From: an uncultured Myxococcales bacterium
GTDB taxonomy: Bacteria; Myxococcota_A; Polyangia; Polyangiales; Houyiibacteriaceae
Length of the DNA stretch: 55,519 bases
Assembly: GCA_937893795.1 (NCBI GenBank)
Contig: CALCTH010000562.1
Span: 1-55,519 of the forward strand
Direction of reading: 5' to 3'
Shown here: positions 1-8,870 of the stretch, in pieces
How positions within the stretch are numbered: the first letter of the stretch is position 1
How the letters are laid out: each line of letters opens with the position of its first letter
Made by a program: the position numbers and the translations under genes
Notes under the pieces: generated by a model
Databases searched by the model: none
The model's input: only the letters and a program-made list of their open reading frames with translations
What the model was told of the DNA's origin: nothing

Positions 1-333
1 ATCAACCGCCCCCGGCCGCGACGACGCAGGCTCCGACCGCGCCGGCGCCGCCGCGCGGGAGCCAGGCGGCCTGCGGGTCGTGCCACGCAGCTCTACGCAC
101 GCCTGGAGCGGGCGCTGGCGAAGGCCGGCGCGGAGCGCCCGCCGGGCCGCACGCCGACGGAGCACGTCGCGCACCTCGAAGCGACGAGGCCCCCGGCCGC
201 GGCCCCGGCCGGCGAGGTCACGCGGGCCTACCTGGCGGCCCGCTTCGGCGACGCTCCCCTCGGCGACGAAGCCGCCCTCCTCGCCAAGATCCGCGAAGTC
301 CGTACGGCCCGCCCCCCCGAAGCCGCCGAGTAG
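1..333 (+). CDS. C-terminal part of a DUF4129-type membrane protein (5' end outside the window)
   Basis: The frame is open from base 1 and ends at the TAG at 331-333. An Arg-rich stretch is followed by a segment of the form LYARLERALAKAG..RPPGRTP.E, the layout of the DUF4129 domain: a basic juxtamembrane region, a small helical core (L-Y-x-R-L) and an R-x-G-x-T-P turn. This domain often closes transglutaminase-like membrane proteins, which may be what lies upstream, but that part is not visible. The tail is Pro/Ala-rich with a further helical segment (AYLAARFGDAPLGDEAALL). It converges on the L,D-transpeptidase gene 92 bp away. The family call rests on motif memory; the frame is well supported by codon pattern and the clean stop. 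Confidence 0.6.
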   Translation: MNRPRPRRRRLRPRRRRRAGARRPAGRATQLYARLERALAKAGAERPPGRTPTEHVAHLEATRPPAAAPAGEVTRAYLAARFGDAPLGDEAALLAKIREVRTARPPEAAE

Positions 334-425
334 CCCCGCCCCGGGCGGACGCGACCCGAGAAACCAACGGCCCCCAGAGCCCGGTCCCTATCGAGCCCCG
401 CATGCACGAGGCCTGGCCGCCACGC

Positions 426-1847
426 TCAGCGCGTGAGGTGCACCCAGGTACCGCGGGTCCGCCGCCGCGCGTGCCACTGGTCCGGCAGGTCCGGGCTCGT
501 GAACTCGAAGAGGAAGCGCGCGTCGTGCGGCGCGATGTTCACGCAGCCGTGGCTCCGGACCTCGCCGAAGCCGTCGTGCCAGTAGGCGCCGTGGAGCGCG
601 TAGCTCTGCCAGAAGTACTGGGTCCACGGGACCTGATCGACCTCGTAGGGACCGTCGACGGGGTCCTCGCCGGTCATCGTGGTCGAGAGGTACTTCTCGC
701 GGACCTGGAAGGTGCCCTTGACCGTCTCGTAGCCCTCGCGCCCGGAGCTCACGAGGGTCATCAGCACCGGCGCGTCGCCCTCGTAGGCGACGAGGGTCTG
801 CTCGGCGAGGTCCACGTGCAGCCAGCGTACGTCGGCCGGCACGCGCTCGGGCCGCGCGATGGTGCGTGCGACGCGCACGTGCTCGCGGAGCAGCGCGCGG
901 CCTTCGGCGTCGACCACGTAGCTCTGCCCGTCGATGTCCCGCTCGCCCACGACGACGAGGCGCGCGTGCTTCTCGGCGACGCCCACCTCGACCACGTTCG
1001 TGCCGTGCACGCGAAAGAGCGGTCGCTCGTCCGCGCCGTAGGCGAAGGCTCGCGGCGCCACGTCGCCGTCCGAGAGCGTCGCGCCCACGAGGCGCGGCGT
1101 CTCCTGCACGGTCACGTCCTCTTCCGCGAGCACGCGTCCCTTGAGCGTCCGGACCCAGCCCTCCTGCTCGGGCTTGGCCTCCGGGCGCGCGTCGAGGGCG
1201 ACGAAGTAGTCGCCGTTCAGCACCTCGTGCACGACCTCCGGGAGCGGCGTCGCCGTCGTGTCGGCCACGTGCGCGGCGAGCGCGGCCTTCTCCGCCTCAG
1301 TCGGAACGCGGTAGAAGCGCGCGGCGCCGCGCCGCACGAGCCCGTAGCGGTAGGGGAGGGGAGCGGCGTCATTGACGGCCTGGCGGTCGAGCTCGAGCTC
1401 GCCCTCCTCGCGCCCGACGTGGAAGCCGTCGCCGGTGCAGACGAAGCCGCCCGGGACGCCGTACCAGCTTCCGCCGCGGCAGCTCCCGCGCCGGGCCTCG
1501 GCGGGAAGGCGCCGACCTCGGCGCACCCAGCCGACGATCTCCGCGCCTTCGCGCGCCCGCTCGTAGACCGGCGCCTTGAAGTGGTAGGCCGTCGCGACGA
1601 AACCCTCTGGCGCGCTCCCCCGCTCGAGGGCGGCGACCTCGCTCGGAGGCGCCAGAGCCCGAAGCCGCTCGCGCCCGCTGGCGTCTTCCTCGGAAGGGGT
1701 CTCGCGCGGCGCCTCGGCGGCCACGCCCGGATCCTCCGGTACGGGCCCGGTCTCGGCCGCCCGCGAGCAGCCCGCCCCGCAAAACGCCAGGGTGCACGCG
1801 GTGGCGGCGGCGGCCAGGAGGGCAGCGGCAGCGGCGGCGCGCGGCAT
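426..1847 (-). CDS. exported L,D-transpeptidase (YkuD family)
   Basis: A 473-residue protein whose C-terminus carries the YkuD signature: His419, then S-H-G-C-V-N with catalytic Cys435. L,D-transpeptidases make 3-3 peptidoglycan crosslinks or attach proteins to peptidoglycan in the periplasm. I chose the ATG at 1847 because it starts an Ala/Leu-rich signal sequence with two Cys (18 and 27) in imperfect lipobox contexts; the frame stays open further upstream but reads like non-coding sequence. Residues about 30-60 form an acidic linker. The middle, about 70-340, is a long region that may include SH3-like folds (EIVGWVRRGRRLPAEAR) and is unrecognised in detail. It is divergent from the PLP enzyme at 2079 across about 230 bp. 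The enzyme family is confident; lipidation is inferred. Confidence 0.88.
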   Translation of the reverse strand: MPRAAAAAALLAAAATACTLAFCGAGCSRAAETGPVPEDPGVAAEAPRETPSEEDASGRERLRALAPPSEVAALERGSAPEGFVATAYHFKAPVYERAREGAEIVGWVRRGRRLPAEARRGSCRGGSWYGVPGGFVCTGDGFHVGREEGELELDRQAVNDAAPLPYRYGLVRRGAARFYRVPTEAEKAALAAHVADTTATPLPEVVHEVLNGDYFVALDARPEAKPEQEGWVRTLKGRVLAEEDVTVQETPRLVGATLSDGDVAPRAFAYGADERPLFRVHGTNVVEVGVAEKHARLVVVGERDIDGQSYVVDAEGRALLREHVRVARTIARPERVPADVRWLHVDLAEQTLVAYEGDAPVLMTLVSSGREGYETVKGTFQVREKYLSTTMTGEDPVDGPYEVDQVPWTQYFWQSYALHGAYWHDGFGEVRSHGCVNIAPHDARFLFEFTSPDLPDQWHARRRTRGTWVHLTR

Positions 1848-2078
1848 GGCGCCGAATATGGGACGAAAGCGTCGCAGCGTCGAAGAAGAGCGGGCCAGGG
1901 GCTTGGCGCCGTCGCGTGCTCGCTGCTCGACAAGCTCCTGGTTTCGGACGCGCGAGCGACCGAGTGACTGAAATCGTTGAGAAAAAGGTGGCCTTTGGTT
2001 TTGTTGGTTCCGTCCGTCCCCTCGGGGATGGGTCGATTGCTTGCGTGGGTGGGGGGGATCCCGAAGGATGGGGCCGTC

Positions 2079-3317
2079 ATGGGAGACGACGCAGAGCGTC
2101 ATGGCGCGCCCGAGGGCTCCGAGCGAGGCGCGCTTCGGCGCTCACCGCGGCCCCGCACGGCGGCCATTCACGGCGGCGAGCCTGGCGCCAGCGAGCGCAT
2201 CGATGGTGCCGTGGCGGCGCCCCTCGTCACCAGCAGCACCTTCGACCTCGGCGACCCCGAGACCTTCGACGACATCAAGTACATCCGCCTGAACAACACC
2301 CCGAACCAGCGCTGGGTCTGCGAGAAGCTCGCAGCGCTCGACGGCGCGGATGCGGCGGTGGTGCTGCCCTCGGGCACGGCGGCCATCTGGATGGCGCTCG
2401 TCACGAGCCTCGACGCCGGCGACGAAATCCTCGCGCCCTTCCGCGTCTACGGCGGCACGCGCAAGATCCTCGACGAGCTCGCCCGGAGCCACGGGGTCAC
2501 GGTCACCTATGTCGACCTGCTCGACCCGACAACCTGGAAGGCGAGCGAGAAGACCCGCGTCTTCTACGCCGAATCGCTCACCAACCCGTGGATCGACGTG
2601 CCGCCGCTCGACGAGGTGGTCGCCTTCGCGCGGCAGCGTGGGCTGGTCAGCATCGTCGACAACACTTTCGGCACCCCCATCGCCTACCGGCCCGTCGAGG
2701 CAGGCTTCGACCTGGTGGTGCACAGCGCGTCAAAGTACCTCAACGGCCACACCGACGTGGTCGCGGGCGCCATCGCCGGCGAGGCGGAGCGCATCGAGCG
2801 TATCCGCAAGCGCATGAACCTGATGGGGATCTGCCTCGACCCCCATGCGTGCCACCTGCTTCACCGCGGCCTCAAGACGCTCAGCGTGCGCGTGGAGGCC
2901 CAGTTCGCGTCGGCGCGCACGCTCGCCGCGATGCTCGCGGCGCATCCCGACGTCGAAAGCGTCCGCCACCCGAGCCTCGCGAGCGACCCGGCCCACGCCA
3001 ACGCGAGCCGGCTCTTCGAGGGCTACGGCGCCATGCTCAGCTTCACGCCGAAGGGCGACCCGGAGCGCGCCCGCGCCCTCGTCGAGGCCCTCGAGCTCGC
3101 CGTCGAAGCCCCGAGCCTCGGCGGCCTCGAGACGCTCGTGACGCGCCCCATCACGACCAGCCACGCCGGCCTCCCGGCGAGCGTGCAGGCGGCCATGGGC
3201 ATCGACCCGCGCATGATCCGCGTCAGCGTCGGCCTCGAAGACATCCGCGACCTCGTCGCCGACTTCGAGCGCGCGCTCACCGAGAGCGCCCGCCTGGCCG
3301 CCGCCGCCGCCGAGTGA
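2079..3317 (+). CDS. cystathionine gamma-synthase / methionine gamma-lyase family PLP enzyme
   Basis: A 412-residue Cys/Met-metabolism PLP-dependent enzyme (aspartate aminotransferase fold type I). Visible hallmarks are Y-I-R-L-N-N-T-P-N in place of the usual YSR.xNPT element, the cofactor-phosphate loop L-P-S-G-T-A-A, the D-N-T-F-G-T-P segment whose Asp pairs with the PLP ring nitrogen, and S-A-S-K-Y-L-N-G-H-T-D with Schiff-base Lys219. The ATG at 2079 starts just before the family's N-terminal T-A-x-I-H-G-G motif; upstream in-frame residues look non-coding. Family members do gamma-replacement or gamma/beta-elimination on sulfur amino acids, and sequence alone does not separate synthase from lyase here. 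No sulfur-metabolism neighbours help. It ends 33 bp from the convergent lipoprotein gene. Confidence 0.88.
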   Translation: MGDDAERHGAPEGSERGALRRSPRPRTAAIHGGEPGASERIDGAVAAPLVTSSTFDLGDPETFDDIKYIRLNNTPNQRWVCEKLAALDGADAAVVLPSGTAAIWMALVTSLDAGDEILAPFRVYGGTRKILDELARSHGVTVTYVDLLDPTTWKASEKTRVFYAESLTNPWIDVPPLDEVVAFARQRGLVSIVDNTFGTPIAYRPVEAGFDLVVHSASKYLNGHTDVVAGAIAGEAERIERIRKRMNLMGICLDPHACHLLHRGLKTLSVRVEAQFASARTLAAMLAAHPDVESVRHPSLASDPAHANASRLFEGYGAMLSFTPKGDPERARALVEALELAVEAPSLGGLETLVTRPITTSHAGLPASVQAAMGIDPRMIRVSVGLEDIRDLVADFERALTESARLAAAAAE

Positions 3318-3350
3318 AGCGCGGCCTCGGGCCGAGCAGACTGCCGCGCG

Positions 3351-5735
3351 TCAGCGCGCGATGACGGCCCAGTCGCCCGTCGCGCCGTCGAAAGCGAGCA
3401 GGCCGCGGCCTTCGATGGTGGTCATGAAGCCGACCCCATCGGTTCCCGGAGCGGTCAGCTCGCGCACGTCCCCGGGCATGGTGCGTTCGTAGCGGGGCGC
3501 CCCCGTCTCCGGATCGAGGGCCCAGAGCGTTCGCTCGTAGGCCACGAACACGACGCCGCCGGACACGGCGATGTCCGCGGCCTCGACGAAGTCGCCGGCC
3601 AGCTTGCCTGGAAAGTCGCGCAACTCGCGCAGCGAGCCCGAGCCATCGAGGGCCACGGCGACCAGCCGAAGCACCTCGCCGCCAAGGCGGCTGGCGCGCT
3701 GCAGAAGGAGCGCTTCCTCCCGTGCCGGCGCCACGGCGACGGCCCGGGTCTGGGCTGCGGTCACCGGACCCTCGGAGGGCGCCGCGCGGGCGAGCACCCG
3801 GACCGCGGGGAGGTCGAGCAGATCGCGCGCCAGCACGTCGCCGAACACGTCGTCGACGTACACCAGCGCGTCGCCGCCGACGTCGAGCGCGGGCAGGTGG
3901 TTGGGGTTCCCGGTCCCGTCGGAGACGATGCGCGTGACCTCGCCGGACGCGAGGTCGATGCGATCGATGGCACCCATGTCGTCCATGACGAAGAGGCGCG
4001 CACTCTCCGCGTCGAGGGCCGCGGATCGCCACGAGGATCCGCCGGCGAAGCCCATCGGCCGGCGCTCGCCACCCTCGACGCCGAGCGACACGTCGAACGC
4101 GCCGTTGGCGTCGGCGAGCAGCACGCGGTCTTCCAGGCGAACGACGCCCCAGGGCCCGGAGAGCCTCGGCCCGGACCCGACGGCCCCGAGGTCGAGCTCT
4201 CCTCCGCGCACCGTGACGGGGTCGAAGGTGCGAAGCGGAAGGTCGCGCACGTCACGGCCGACTTCCGCGATGCCGACCATGACCCCGTTCGCGGGGTCGA
4301 CCACGAAGCCGCGCAGGGACGGCATGGTGCCAAGCGGCGACGCGACGCCAGCTTCGACGTCCAGCTCATAGGCGCGGTAGCGGATGTCGCGTCCCACGAC
4401 TCGCTCCGCGAACCCATCCCACGCCAGCTCTAGCATCGGGCTTTCGGCCTCGATCTCCATCACCGTCGCCGCGGCCTCGCCGGGCACGAGCGTCTCGTAC
4501 TCCGGCAGCGCGGACTTCGGGCACAGAAGCACGATGTCGCGCGTCGGGTCGTAGGCGGCGTCGCACGTCCGGACCACGCGGGCGACCTCCACGCCGCGGC
4601 GGGCTCCCGTGTCGCGGTCGATGAAGGAGACGCCGTCGGGCGTCGCGTAGACGATGAGCTCCCCCTCCCGAAGGGCGAGGAAGACCGGGTCGGGAGCGAA
4701 GCGTTCCCCGTAGCTCGAGAGAAGCTCGGCGCCGCGCCCTTCGTCCCGGAAGACCGCGGTCTCGAGGGTTGGCGTTCGCCCGCTGACGTAGAGGCCTCCC
4801 GCGTCGGCCGCGACGCCGTTGAGCGTGCGGAGCGCGAAGCCGAGATCGGCGCGAAGCAAGGCCAGGCCCGCCTCACGATCCACCTCGAGGACGCGGTAGC
4901 GAAAGCGCTCGCTCGCTCGGTCGAGCTGCTGGTCCGCGAGGAGAAGTCGACCGCGCCCGGAATCCACGCCGAGCGCCACCAGCTTCGTCGGGAGCGAGGC
5001 GCGGGTCAGCACGAACGTGTCCTCGACCTCGTCCCGCACGGCCACCTGGACGACCTGTCGGCCCTCCTGCAGGGCGACACGACCCTCCCAGGCATCGGTC
5101 GCGGCGTCATAGGTGGCCTCGACCTCCCCGTCGGGCGCGATGAAGCGAACCGCGTCGCCCGAGGCTGCGTCGACGCGCGCGCGAAGCGTCAGAGCGGACA
5201 GCTCGGTGAGGGCGGGTGCCGGCGGGAAGAGCGGCTCCGCGAGGCGCGAAGGCACGACGACCACGTCCGGTTCGTAACGATACGCCAACGGCGCGCTACA
5301 GCCGGAGCGCGGGCGACCGGGAAGCAGCGCGTCGGCACTGAAGAGCGTCTCGCCCGCGTCCACCTCGACGGGCACGCCAAACGCTCCGGCGACCCGCCTC
5401 ACGTCCCGAGGCTCGCCTTCGCACGCGCCATTCGAGAAGAGGCGAAGCTCCGCACTCGGAGCTGCGGTGCCGATGACCACGGGGCTGGGCGTGTTGCCGG
5501 GGGATCCGGGGACGGTCTCCGTCAGCGTCGGCGTCGGCGTCTCGAAGGGGCCCGCGTCGACCGGGCCCGCGTCGGCCGGGGCGGCATCCCCCATGTCCTC
5601 ATCTCGCGGCGGCCCGTCCCCGCGGCTCCGGAAGCAGCCCGACGCGAGGAGCACACACGCGGCGACGAGGCTCCAGCGCGGCGAACCTCGGCGCTCGCGG
5701 GGTGGTGAGCTCGGCTGCGCTGGCGAGTGGACCAT
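3351..5735 (-). CDS. large secreted lipoprotein, probable beta-propeller-type
   Basis: A 794-residue protein. The chosen ATG at 5735 starts a classical lipoprotein signal: basic n-region, hydrophobic stretch, and lipobox L-A-S-G-C with Cys34. It is followed by an Asp/Ala/Gly/Pro linker (DAAPADAGPVDAGP) typical of myxobacterial lipoproteins. About residues 70-250 look like Ig-like modules (T.T.TVPGSPGNTPSP..GTA, as in bacterial Ig-like repeats). The rest has recurring patterns such as 'DGVSFIDRDTGARRG', 'ALDPETGAPRYERTMPGDVREL' and 'AFDGATGDWAVIAR', which resemble blades of a PQQ/YVTN-like beta-propeller. No catalytic motif is seen, and the function is unknown. Start codons of this gene and the opposite-strand gene at 5868 are about 130 bp apart, so promoters are divergent. 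Confidence 0.75.
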   Translation of the reverse strand: MVHSPAQPSSPPRERRGSPRWSLVAACVLLASGCFRSRGDGPPRDEDMGDAAPADAGPVDAGPFETPTPTLTETVPGSPGNTPSPVVIGTAAPSAELRLFSNGACEGEPRDVRRVAGAFGVPVEVDAGETLFSADALLPGRPRSGCSAPLAYRYEPDVVVVPSRLAEPLFPPAPALTELSALTLRARVDAASGDAVRFIAPDGEVEATYDAATDAWEGRVALQEGRQVVQVAVRDEVEDTFVLTRASLPTKLVALGVDSGRGRLLLADQQLDRASERFRYRVLEVDREAGLALLRADLGFALRTLNGVAADAGGLYVSGRTPTLETAVFRDEGRGAELLSSYGERFAPDPVFLALREGELIVYATPDGVSFIDRDTGARRGVEVARVVRTCDAAYDPTRDIVLLCPKSALPEYETLVPGEAAATVMEIEAESPMLELAWDGFAERVVGRDIRYRAYELDVEAGVASPLGTMPSLRGFVVDPANGVMVGIAEVGRDVRDLPLRTFDPVTVRGGELDLGAVGSGPRLSGPWGVVRLEDRVLLADANGAFDVSLGVEGGERRPMGFAGGSSWRSAALDAESARLFVMDDMGAIDRIDLASGEVTRIVSDGTGNPNHLPALDVGGDALVYVDDVFGDVLARDLLDLPAVRVLARAAPSEGPVTAAQTRAVAVAPAREEALLLQRASRLGGEVLRLVAVALDGSGSLRELRDFPGKLAGDFVEAADIAVSGGVVFVAYERTLWALDPETGAPRYERTMPGDVRELTAPGTDGVGFMTTIEGRGLLAFDGATGDWAVIAR

Positions 5736-5867
5736 GGCGAAGCATACCAAACGGTACGACGGGGGCTCGACGTGCGGCTCGACTCGCGGCCGAGGTACAC
5801 GTCCCCTACCGCGCACGCCCCTAGCTGCGGTCTCGCGGTGCCCAGCCGCCGGTTCCAAGATGAGCGC

Positions 5868-6353
5868 GTGAGCGCCGACGACGAGCACGCCTTCGAGGCC
5901 GCCATCTCCTTCGATGAAGGGCAGGAGAAGGGCTACATGAAGCACTTCGTGCCGGTCCCGCCCGGCGTTGCCGAGGCGCTGGGAAGCGCCGGCGTCGAGC
6001 GCATCGAGGGTCAGCTCGGGGCGATCCCCTTCCGTCGAAAGCTCATGCGCGCGACCGACGGGACGCCCTGCGTGAAGCTCGGCGAGGGCTGGCTCCGCGA
6101 CGCGGGTCTCGAGGTCGGGGACGTCGTCCGCGTCATCCTCTGGCCCGACCCGGACCCGGACCGCGTCGACGTTCCCGATGCGCTCGCCGAGGCCCTCGCG
6201 CGGGAGCCGGACGTCGCCGCGCACTGGGAGACGCTCACGCCGGGCAAACGCCGCACCCTCGCGTACGCGATCACCCGCGCCAAGCGGCGTTCCACGCAGG
6301 AAAAGCGCGCCGAAGCGCTCGTCGACGAGCTCCGCGACGCGATGCGCCGCTGA
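5868..6353 (+). CDS. DUF1905 / YdeI-OmpD-associated family protein
   Basis: A 161-residue cytosolic protein. The first half matches the DUF1905 plan: F-E-A-A-I at the start, V-P-V-P-P-G-V-A-E-A-L-G, then 'IPFRRKL...DGTPCVKLGEGWLRDAGLEVGD-V-V', a small beta-barrel. The second half has the YdeI/OmdA (bacteriocin-protection family) helical tail, with L-T-P-G-K-R-R-T-L-A-Y-A-I-x-x-A-K followed by T-Q-E-K-R-A-E-A. The start is set at a GTG because the conserved FEAAI strand begins eight codons later; the frame is open upstream, but those residues look non-coding and run into the divergent lipoprotein start. YdeI-type proteins are poorly understood, with links to stress and antimicrobial peptide tolerance. 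The biochemical role is not inferable. Confidence 0.8.
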   Translation: MSADDEHAFEAAISFDEGQEKGYMKHFVPVPPGVAEALGSAGVERIEGQLGAIPFRRKLMRATDGTPCVKLGEGWLRDAGLEVGDVVRVILWPDPDPDRVDVPDALAEALAREPDVAAHWETLTPGKRRTLAYAITRAKRRSTQEKRAEALVDELRDAMRR

Positions 6354-6394
6354 CGCTCTCGACGACTCGCGTTCACCCACCTAAAACGTTCGGT

Positions 6395-8023
6395 ATGCCC
6401 GCCGTGCGCAGCCTTTGCCTCCTCCTCGTGCTCTTGGCATGCAACGCGAGCACGGCGCTTCGTGTGGTCCCGGCCGACGGCGGAGCGGACGACCGCGACG
6501 CGCGCCCGCCCGATGCTCCGCCGGCGGAGGACCTGGACCCACTGGCCGCTGGCGAGCCGCATCGCGTGTTTCCCGGCGCCCGGCTCGGACCCATCGTGTG
6601 GACGCCCGAGGATGGAACGGCGTCTCGTGAGCGTGGCGTCACGGAGGACTCGTTCTTCAGCGTCTCGGGCTTCGACGACGACCGCTTCGACCTCGCTGGA
6701 GCCTACGTCGACGAATTCTACGAGGGTCGCCGCTGCGACGTTCGTGCCTTCGAGAGGGGCGAGCTGCCCCGCTGCGTGCCTCCGACGCGTGCCACTCGTT
6801 TCGCTTTCGAAGACCGAGCCTGCCAGGCCCGCCTATCGGTGGCCGCTCCTTGCGACGACGAGCTTGCGTTGGTCCTCGCGCCCCCCTTCGGCCCCCTTCG
6901 GCTCTTGGCGCGCGAAGGCCCCGTCGCCGTGGACGCGGTCTTCGCTCCAGCTGGAGGGTGCACCGAGGTCAGCCGTGAGGCCGTCGGCTGGGCGCCCGAC
7001 GCGGAGGTCTTTCGCTGGGCTCCCGTCCCCAGCGCCGAGCTCGTACGGCTCGCCAGCGTCCAGCGCGAAGCCGACGCGCCCGGTGCCGTCGTCGTCGAAC
7101 GGCGCTTCACCGACGGCACCGTAGAGCAGGCGCGGGAGCCCGAGAGCCCATGCTGGGTACGGCTCACGAGCGAGGGCTATCGCTGTTTGCCGCAGCGCGC
7201 CTTCCCCGTCGGACGCGTGCGCGCTTTCGCCGACCCCGAATGCACCGAGGTCGCCTATGACGTGGCGGGAGACCCGGGCCTGATCTTCGCGATCGCGGAC
7301 GACGCCGGTGTGCCCGCGCTCTTCGAGCTGATCGAGCAGCGCGAAGGGAACCTCTACGAGCGCGACGCCGGCGGCTGCATGCCGGTTGCGACGAGGCGAG
7401 CGTTTCGCTTCGCGCTCGCTGCCTCCGCCGACCTGTCGGCCAACCCGCGCCTCACGCCTACACCGGTTGGGGAAGGGCGCCTTCGACCCGTCCGCTGGTT
7501 GGACGAGGGAGGGCGCGCCTGGAGCGCGCTCCCCGTCTCGCCGGACCTGACGTTGCGGGACCTCGGCAACGGGGCGTACGACGTCGCGTTTCGCTGGGGT
7601 GAGCGTTTCTTCGATACGGAGCTGGGGGTCGAGTGCACGCCCTGGGAGACGCCGACGGGTCCGCGCTGCCTCCCTTCGCTGCCCCTGTCGGAGGTCGGTG
7701 CATGGGTCAGCGGCAGTTTCCGCGATGCGTCGTGCTCGGAGCCCATCGTCTTCCGCGTGCTGCCGCCCGCCGGGTTGACCGACCGGCCGACGCGCTACGT
7801 GTACGAAGCGGAGGACGGTGCGCCCACGGTCCCGGGCAGCTGCGGTGCCCCGGCTCCCGTCACGGTCCGTCCTCTCGAGGGCGAGCTCACCACGGTGGCG
7901 GCGGTCTACTCGGAAGGCCCCTCTGGCTGCCTTCCGAGCGCCTTTCGCAACGTGACGGTACTCGCGAGCGCGATCGGCGAGCCGGTGCCCCTCGAGCGTT
8001 TCGCGGCGTTCCGGGAAGACTAG
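6395..8023 (+). CDS. secreted lipoprotein with repeated RC(L/V)P...D..C modules
   Basis: A 542-residue protein with a lipoprotein signal (lipobox L-L-A-C, Cys16) and an Asp-rich linker. I see at least three copies of a module in which a Cys is followed 8-13 residues later by R-C-(L/V)-P and, about 15-25 residues further on, by (F/A)-x-D-x-x-C: 'CDVRAFERGELPRCVP', 'CWVRLTSEGYRCLP' and 'CTPWETPTGPRCLP'. The even Cys count per module suggests disulfides, hence an extracytoplasmic location. A damaged paralogue lies at 23138-24561, sharing G-R-L-R-P-(V/L)-R-W-(L/V)-D-E and L-G-V-E-C. No function is known to me. The stop codon shares a CTAG with the stop of the convergent DUF2461 gene. Confidence 0.75.
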   Translation: MPAVRSLCLLLVLLACNASTALRVVPADGGADDRDARPPDAPPAEDLDPLAAGEPHRVFPGARLGPIVWTPEDGTASRERGVTEDSFFSVSGFDDDRFDLAGAYVDEFYEGRRCDVRAFERGELPRCVPPTRATRFAFEDRACQARLSVAAPCDDELALVLAPPFGPLRLLAREGPVAVDAVFAPAGGCTEVSREAVGWAPDAEVFRWAPVPSAELVRLASVQREADAPGAVVVERRFTDGTVEQAREPESPCWVRLTSEGYRCLPQRAFPVGRVRAFADPECTEVAYDVAGDPGLIFAIADDAGVPALFELIEQREGNLYERDAGGCMPVATRRAFRFALAASADLSANPRLTPTPVGEGRLRPVRWLDEGGRAWSALPVSPDLTLRDLGNGAYDVAFRWGERFFDTELGVECTPWETPTGPRCLPSLPLSEVGAWVSGSFRDASCSEPIVFRVLPPAGLTDRPTRYVYEAEDGAPTVPGSCGAPAPVTVRPLEGELTTVAAVYSEGPSGCLPSAFRNVTVLASAIGEPVPLERFAAFRED

Positions 8024-8697
8024 GCGTGCGCCACGAGCCAGCGGTGCAGGGCGCCCATCGGCTCGAAGCGACGTAGGCACCAGTCGAGGAAGCCGCGGCG
8101 GGCGATGGTCTTGGGCGCCGGGAGCGTCACGCTCGCGTGGAAGTGCTTCATGCGGAGGAAGCGTTCGAGCGGGTGGTCGGGATCGTAGCCCTTGGGCACG
8201 CGCTTCAGGACCGGCTCCGACGTCCCGAGGCCGGCGCTGCTGCGCTCGGCTTCGGCGAGCGCCGCCCGAAATGCGTCTCCGTGCCCCACGAGCCCCTCGC
8301 GCCAGCGCGACAGATCCGGGAGCATCATCGATCCGACGCCGAGGTTCACGCGCGCGGGGTGGAGCGCGAGATAGAAGCCCGAGCTCACCTTCTTGCTCGG
8401 GCCCTCCCACACGAAGAGCGCCTGCTGGGTCTTGTAGGGCGACTTGTCCTTCCCGAAGCGCGTGTCCCGGTGCAGGCGAAAGAGCGAGCCATCGACCTTG
8501 GGCTCGGCCACGACCCCCGGCGAGACGCGCGCCGAGAGCGCGTCGGCGAGCTCCACCACGAACCGCTTCGCCGGCTCGACGACGCCCGCGTCGTACACGG
8601 CCCGGTGCGCCTCGAAGAAGGCCTTCGAGTTGTCCTGCTCGAGTCCCGCCAGCACCGCGAGCCCCTCCGGCGAGAATCCCTGAAATCGTTCCGTCAT
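8020..8697 (-). CDS. DUF2461 / TIGR02453 family protein
   Basis: A 225-residue protein starting at an ATG preceded by a good GAGGAGG ribosome-binding site. It shows the DUF2461 layout: F-x-G-F at the N-terminus, then L-x-x-N-N/D-(S/N)-K-A-F-F-E-A-H-R, a central 'RLHRDTRFGKDKSPYKT' block (R-x-x-R-D-x-R-F-x-x-D-K-x-P-Y-K is the family signature), and 'SSGFYLALHP' plus a G-x-M-x-P-D element. The family is widespread and functionally uncharacterised. The last codon overlaps the stop of the convergent lipoprotein: CTAG at 8020-8023 gives TAG on both strands. The next minus-strand gene upstream is 170 bp away, so co-transcription is uncertain. Confidence 0.88.
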   Translation of the reverse strand: MTERFQGFSPEGLAVLAGLEQDNSKAFFEAHRAVYDAGVVEPAKRFVVELADALSARVSPGVVAEPKVDGSLFRLHRDTRFGKDKSPYKTQQALFVWEGPSKKVSSGFYLALHPARVNLGVGSMMLPDLSRWREGLVGHGDAFRAALAEAERSSAGLGTSEPVLKRVPKGYDPDHPLERFLRMKHFHASVTLPAPKTIARRGFLDWCLRRFEPMGALHRWLVAHA

Positions 8698-8870
8698 CAC
8701 GACCTCCTCGGAGTGACGACGGGCGGCCGAGGTCGACTTCGACACGTCTGGCGCAGATGCGCCGCACGCGTGAGGTACTCCTCCTCCGTCCGGCGCCCCG
8801 CACGCCGGCTCTTCCAGGCCGACCTCGACCACTCCCGGGAGCAGACCGTCGTCGAAGAGCGGCGCTCGCC

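Noticed and set aside
402-1967. Long plus-strand open frame over the L,D-transpeptidase
   Set aside because: It is the antisense of a gene with a clear catalytic motif; the long frame reflects high GC and lack of TAA/TAG/TGA in reverse codons.
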